Source: Streptomyces sp. MNU76 (lineage in GTDB: Bacteria; Actinomycetota; Actinomycetes; Streptomycetales; Streptomycetaceae). Taken from it: 64,000 nt of DNA. Location of the stretch: NCBI RefSeq assembly GCF_020982545.1, contig NZ_JAJKLK010000019.1, forward strand, positions 806,001 through 870,000, given 5' to 3'. Positions 62,880 to 64,000 of this stretch are shown piece after piece; the stretch's first letter is position 1; the number at the start of each line of letters is the position of its first letter. The notes beneath the pieces are model-generated. The model saw only the letters and a list, made by a program, of their open reading frames with translations, did not search any database and was not told the DNA's origin. The translations under genes and the position numbers were made by a program.

Positions 62880-63225
62880 GGGGTCGGTGATCTGTTCCGC
62901 GTCGTGAAGGGGTAACGGGCTCCGTGACCGTCGCGCCCACCTCGGAACAGTTCCGCCGGTCGGCCCCGGGCGTCCCCGGAGCCGGCCGTTCTCTTGAGTG
63001 ACCGGGCTGCTGTCCCCTGCCGTCCGGTCACAACCCTGGAGCGAGGTCCCACGGCGCACGGCACGATCCGGACGCCTCATCGCTCCAGCGGAGCCACGCG
63101 TGGTTCTTTCGGGCCCGCACCTGGCTGGCACGGACACCGACACCAACGAAACGCGTCGTACGGCGGTCACGCGCCGTACGGGTGAGACGACAGGCGTACG
63201 TATGTGCGCCGCCGGCGCGCGCCGG
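62880..63225. other. Intergenic, no gene seen
   Basis: There is no credible ORF. Near the right end CGTACGGCG (63157-63165) and CGCCGTACG (63172-63180) form a 9-bp stem that could terminate the minus-strand chorismate mutase. Confidence 0.5.
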
Positions 63226-63513
63226 TCAGATACGGCCCCGGCACAGCTCCAGCAGGGTCATGGCGAGTGCGGTGCCCGGCTTGCCGAGGGCGTCCCTGTA
63301 GTGGGCCAGGACCTCCATCTCCCGCGACAGGTTCACGCGCCTGCCGCCGGACTCGATCCGTGCCTCCTGGATCACGGCGGAGACCGCCACGCGTTCCTGG
63401 ATCAGGCCGATGATCCGGTCGTCCAGGGCGTCGATGCGTTCCCGGGCACCGGTGATCACACCGGCCGCCTCGGAGGTACGGGCACCGGTCTTCTCGGTGG
63501 AGGTGATGGTCAT
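63226..63513 (-). CDS. Chorismate mutase, AroQ type
   Basis: Converts chorismate to prephenate for phenylalanine and tyrosine. 95 residues, one all-alpha AroQ unit: ITGARERIDALDDRIIGLIQ with the first helix arginine, ERVAVSAVIQEARI, and VNLSREMEVLAHYRDALG. The first 18 residues are a short extension. ATG 63513 follows GAGGAG. No prephenate dehydratase domain is attached. A terminator-like hairpin and a short leader ORF lie upstream, so attenuation by aromatic amino acids is suspected. Confidence 0.92.
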   Translation of the reverse strand: MTITSTEKTGARTSEAAGVITGARERIDALDDRIIGLIQERVAVSAVIQEARIESGGRRVNLSREMEVLAHYRDALGKPGTALAMTLLELCRGRI

Positions 63514-63564
63514 CCTGGGGCTCCTCGTCGGAAGTCGAACGGACCCCCGGATCGGCAAGACCCG

Positions 63565-63607
63565 GAAAACGCCAGACGCCCCGGACCTTGTCGGCCCGGG
63601 GCGCCTG
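63565..63607 (-). terminator. Attenuator-like terminator before chorismate mutase
   Basis: On the minus strand: 12-bp stem CAGGCGCCCCGG/CCGGGGCGTCTG (one G-U), 11-base loop, then CGTTTTCC. It lies between the leader ORF and the gene. Confidence 0.75.
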
Positions 63608-63628
63608 GGGAAGTCGCTTGTCAGTTGC

Positions 63629-63700
63629 TCAAGCAGCACGACCATGGCAGCCGGTGGGCCCGGTGCCATAGGTAAAGACAAGAGTCGAGTGCGCGAACAT
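63629..63700 (-). CDS. Putative leader peptide, chorismate mutase operon
   Basis: A 23-codon ORF from ATG 63700 beginning MFAHSTLVFTYG and ending at TGA 63629, 21 bases before the terminator hairpin. The MFAHS opening is the one I recall from streptomycete trp leader peptides, where a run of Trp follows; here two Phe and one Tyr codons fall in the first eleven. CATACT lies seven bases before the ATG, consistent with leaderless translation. It probably couples aromatic amino-acid supply to termination. Confidence 0.55.
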   Translation of the reverse strand: MFAHSTLVFTYGTGPTGCHGRAA

Positions 63701-63740
63701 GAGCGCCAGTATGCCACGCCCCACCTGGCCCCTGCCGCCC

Positions 63741-63836
63741 GCGCCCCTTCAGGGGCGCGGGGAACTGCGCGACAAGCCACGACGAATGCGCCGGTCGGCC
63801 ACGAACCGATCCCGGCAGACGCGTGTCCGGAAGTCT
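63741..63836 (+). repeat. Dispersed repeat copy
   Basis: Begins with the stem GCGCCCCT/AGGGGCGC, then GGGGAACTGCGCGACAAGCC, GGCAGACGCGTGTCCGGAAG. The second half matches 15241-15302; the first part matches 3141-3197 in the opposite orientation. Confidence 0.65.
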
Positions 63837-63957
63837 GACGCACTCGCGCGTGTCCGGAATCGCGGTGGGCGTGCCGGATGCCCGGGCGAGGGCGGGCCGT
63901 CGGCGGGGCATGGCCGGGGCACGGGCCGTTGGCCGAGGCGTGGACGGGAGGGGAGCA

Positions 63958-64000
63958 ATGGCACCCGGGCGCAGGCGGCGACCGCCTCCCCGCGCCCCAT
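63958..64000 (+). CDS. Possible start of a gene, cut by window end
   Basis: ATG 63958 is preceded by GGGAGGGGAGC. The 14 visible codons are basic and proline-rich (MAPGRRRRPPPRAP) and stay open to the edge. Nothing can be said about function. Confidence 0.4.
   Translation, partial: MAPGRRRRPPPRAP

Overview
The window is chromosomal DNA from a Streptomyces (or very close actinobacterial relative). The GC content is very high, GTG starts and GTGA/ATGA overlaps are common, and the developmental genes are diagnostic: a WhiB-like protein, bldM behind a sigma-BldN-type promoter, and a ShbA/SigD-type sigma factor beside guaB and guaB3. By recollection the backbone follows the S. coelicolor SCO4745-SCO4785 region. 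This is inferred from gene order, not from a search.

Layout: 1-6.5 kb holds alr, an alpha/beta hydrolase and the t6A tRNA-modification genes tsaE, tsaB, tsaD with rimI. 6.4-8.4 kb holds a PH-domain membrane protein and an XRE/DUF397 pair. 8.4-15.2 kb is a xylobiose-type (bxl-like) ABC uptake operon with a GH3 glycosidase and a divergent LacI regulator. It is followed by the wreck of a secreted CBM2 protein carrying the same kind of operator. 15.8-22.7 kb holds an LCP protein, an ECF42-type sigma factor with its DGPF partner, a THUMP-like methyltransferase and two polysaccharide deacetylase paralogues. 22.7-24.9 kb is groES-groEL1 under two CIRCE elements. 25-28.4 kb holds a SnoaL-type protein, an SDR, a MOSC protein and a LysR regulator. 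28.4-33.5 kb is the development, sigma and purine block (WhiB-like, bldM, shbA, guaB, guaB3). 34-37 kb has a broken nucleotide-sugar dehydrogenase and glpD.

37.4-58 kb is an array of six membrane-anchored Ser/Thr kinase paralogues, one of them a pseudokinase. The array is interrupted at 48.9-55.9 kb by a glycosyltransferase/hydrolase operon, a decayed secreted-toxin locus with a surviving Imm21-type immunity gene, and a diacylglycerol-kinase-family gene. 58-64 kb holds a succinate-semialdehyde-type dehydrogenase, a remarkable strand-specific 159-nt hairpin, a GMC oxidoreductase, a lipoprotein, and a chorismate mutase with an apparent leader peptide and attenuator.

A caution for users: at least seven genes that look otherwise functional are split by single frame slips. 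The four that can be placed precisely lie in short G/C homopolymers. This points to uncorrected sequencing indels as well as some true decay (CBM2 remnant, toxin remnant, probably the sugar dehydrogenase). I see no rRNA, tRNA, CRISPR array, insertion sequence or integrase in the window.
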